From the NCBI GenBank assembly GCA_019359245.1, contig JAHHHR010000008.1, forward strand, positions 124,001 through 188,000: a stretch of DNA of 64,000 bases, written 5' to 3'. The notes beneath the pieces were generated by a model that worked only from the letters and a program-made list of their open reading frames with translations, made no database searches and was not told where the DNA came from. Shown in pieces: positions 62,816-64,000 of the stretch (position 1 is the first letter of the stretch; each line of letters opens with the position of its first letter). Source of the DNA: Nostoc desertorum CM1-VF14 (lineage in GTDB: Bacteria > Cyanobacteriota > Cyanobacteriia > Cyanobacteriales > Nostocaceae). The position numbers and the translations under genes were made by a program.

Positions 62816-63820
62816 TTAAACTTGAACTGCTAACTTTGCTTCCGTAGTTGTCAACCGTTCATAAGCAGCACGCATTTTCAAACCTGTAAGCACTTGGAAG
62901 AAACCAGTACCATTATTGGAACCTGGATACTCGCGGTGTTGGAGTAACAAGTGAGTCAATTCACCCTGATATTTAGTGGATGTATTGCTGAGATGGGTTT
63001 CGATGTAAATTACTTCTTCCAAATTGTCGAATTGACCATCCACCTCTAGTACTGAGACATAGCGGCCATAGTAAACATCTGAACCGTAGTATAGTTGCAT
63101 ACCAGGATAAGAACAGGTCAGCTTGCGTCCACAGGGAGTCCAATTAATTGTTGACCCTTCATCAAACAGGTAGGTTGGATCAAAGCCTTCCTTACCTTCC
63201 CTTTGGAGCATGCGTACTCTTAAGACTCTACGCTCTGTATCGTTTTTGATTAAGTTAGTAGGTAATACTTGGAGAACTACATCGGCAAATTCTCTTTGTG
63301 GTTCGATAAACTTTTCAAAGTCGGGTTTGCGGGAATTAATTTGTGCTAAGACATCTTCGTAGCGATGACCGCGTTCAGCCATATCTCGCTGAATTTTCCA
63401 GGCAATTTTGACTTCATCACTAATGTCAAAATAAACACTAAAGTCAATTAGCGATCGCACGCGCTCATCATATAAAGGATGCAGCCCTTCAACAACTATA
63501 ATGTGATTCGGCTCTATCCGCTCTGGCGGATCAATCAAGCCAGTTTCGTGGTTATAAATCGGCTTATCAATCGCTTGACCACTTTTGAGCGCTTTAATTT
63601 GCTCATACATCAGGTCAAAATTGTTTGCTCTAGGGTCTAATGCCGTTATCCCAGTTTCTTTACGCTGTTTGCGATCCAAGGAGTGATAGTCATCCAAACA
63701 AATGACTGTCATTAAATCTTCACCAAACAAATCTATCAAACGACGCAAAAACGTAGATTTACCGCACCCAGAGTCTCCGGCTACTCCAATCAGTACCACG
63801 CGTTCCGGCTTACTTGTCAT
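62816..63820 (-). CDS. prk: Phosphoribulokinase
   Basis: 334 residues. Phosphorylates ribulose-5-phosphate to RuBP in the Calvin cycle. P-loop GVAGDSGCGKSTFLRRL, catalytic/substrate segment TVICLDDYHSLDRKQRKETG, Walker-B-like IIVVEGLHPLYDERVR. The two regulatory Cys of plant-type PRK are present: Cys in the P-loop region (SGCGKST) and in TVICLDDY. C-terminal Cys pair (CGRKLTCSYPGMQ) also fits the CP12/thioredoxin-regulated type. Terminator at 62759-62788. A short AT-rich leader follows upstream to the window end. Confidence 0.96.
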   Translation of the reverse strand: MTSKPERVVLIGVAGDSGCGKSTFLRRLIDLFGEDLMTVICLDDYHSLDRKQRKETGITALDPRANNFDLMYEQIKALKSGQAIDKPIYNHETGLIDPPERIEPNHIIVVEGLHPLYDERVRSLIDFSVYFDISDEVKIAWKIQRDMAERGHRYEDVLAQINSRKPDFEKFIEPQREFADVVLQVLPTNLIKNDTERRVLRVRMLQREGKEGFDPTYLFDEGSTINWTPCGRKLTCSYPGMQLYYGSDVYYGRYVSVLEVDGQFDNLEEVIYIETHLSNTSTKYQGELTHLLLQHREYPGSNNGTGFFQVLTGLKMRAAYERLTTTEAKLAVQV

Positions 63821-64000
63821 AAATCTCCTCTAAAATACTAAAATTGTGTCAATATTTTTTCACACAGCAGATTCTGAAGCCAGGAGTTTACCACTTTGGT
63901 TTATCCTGCGTTCTTGCTACCTAGCACATCTATAAGACACCAAGCGGGTAGACAACAAAGGAGGCAGGAGGTGAGCCACTGCGGTGGACGGGTTCCCCGG

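Overview
The window looks like chromosome from a filamentous, probably heterocyst-forming cyanobacterium of the Nostoc/Anabaena type. This is inferred from oxygenic-photosynthesis genes (psbV, petE, petJ, por, prk), the carotenoid genes crtH and crtP-crtB, many HIP1 octamers (GCGATCGC), heptamer tandem repeats of the caaatga/cattggt kind between genes, many tiny dispersed palindromic repeats, and a long tRNA array of a type known from such genomes. Coding density is moderate, strands alternate and most genes look like single transcription units.

Left part (1-22671): the last codons of a cytochrome P450, YggT, a YtxH-like protein, upp, crtH, purT, a pentapeptide protein, an ABC-2 exporter pair, an RppA/RppB-like two-component pair, small stress-related genes (a split universal stress protein, a YflT-like protein), a PacL-type P-type ATPase, leuB, the prepilin peptidase, accD and an MFS transporter. 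Middle (22672-41700): a decayed sugar ABC transporter whose pieces lie on both sides of two inverted PEP-CTERM genes; the electron-carrier cluster psbV-petE-petJ; a TonB-like protein; an esterase; an odd cytochrome-b-like protein; an antiporter; tRNA-Glu; a GAF sensor protein without its H-box histidine; and an RHH/HNH region.

Right part (41700-64000): a short ORF leads into an array of 16 tRNA-like units (42190-43831). Several are degenerate, and at least four are interrupted or truncated by tiny repeats, three of them at the same point of the T-loop. Then come nagZ, crtP-crtB, tRNA-Ser, an amino-acid-type binding lipoprotein, an outer-membrane-type protein, an sdhA-type flavoprotein, a TIR protein, an orphan HigA-like antitoxin, por, a yybP-ykoY (Mn2+) riboswitch ahead of a GDT1/UPF0016 manganese exporter, a TPR protein, a conserved basic protein, a DUF39 'homocysteine biosynthesis' protein, metK and prk.

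The most unusual item is the TIR protein at 53462-54349. Its C-terminal half carries the HHP and ExxNVW hallmarks of pterin-4a-carbinolamine dehydratase (PCD/DCoH), with the third active-site histidine apparently replaced. A TIR-PCD fusion is not an architecture I know as described. Second are the tRNA genes split by small repeats at one fixed T-loop position. Others worth attention are a histidine-kinase-like protein whose H-box histidine is overwritten by a HIP1 octamer, a cytochrome-b-like protein missing one haem ligand, and an in-frame repeat inside an SRPBCC gene.
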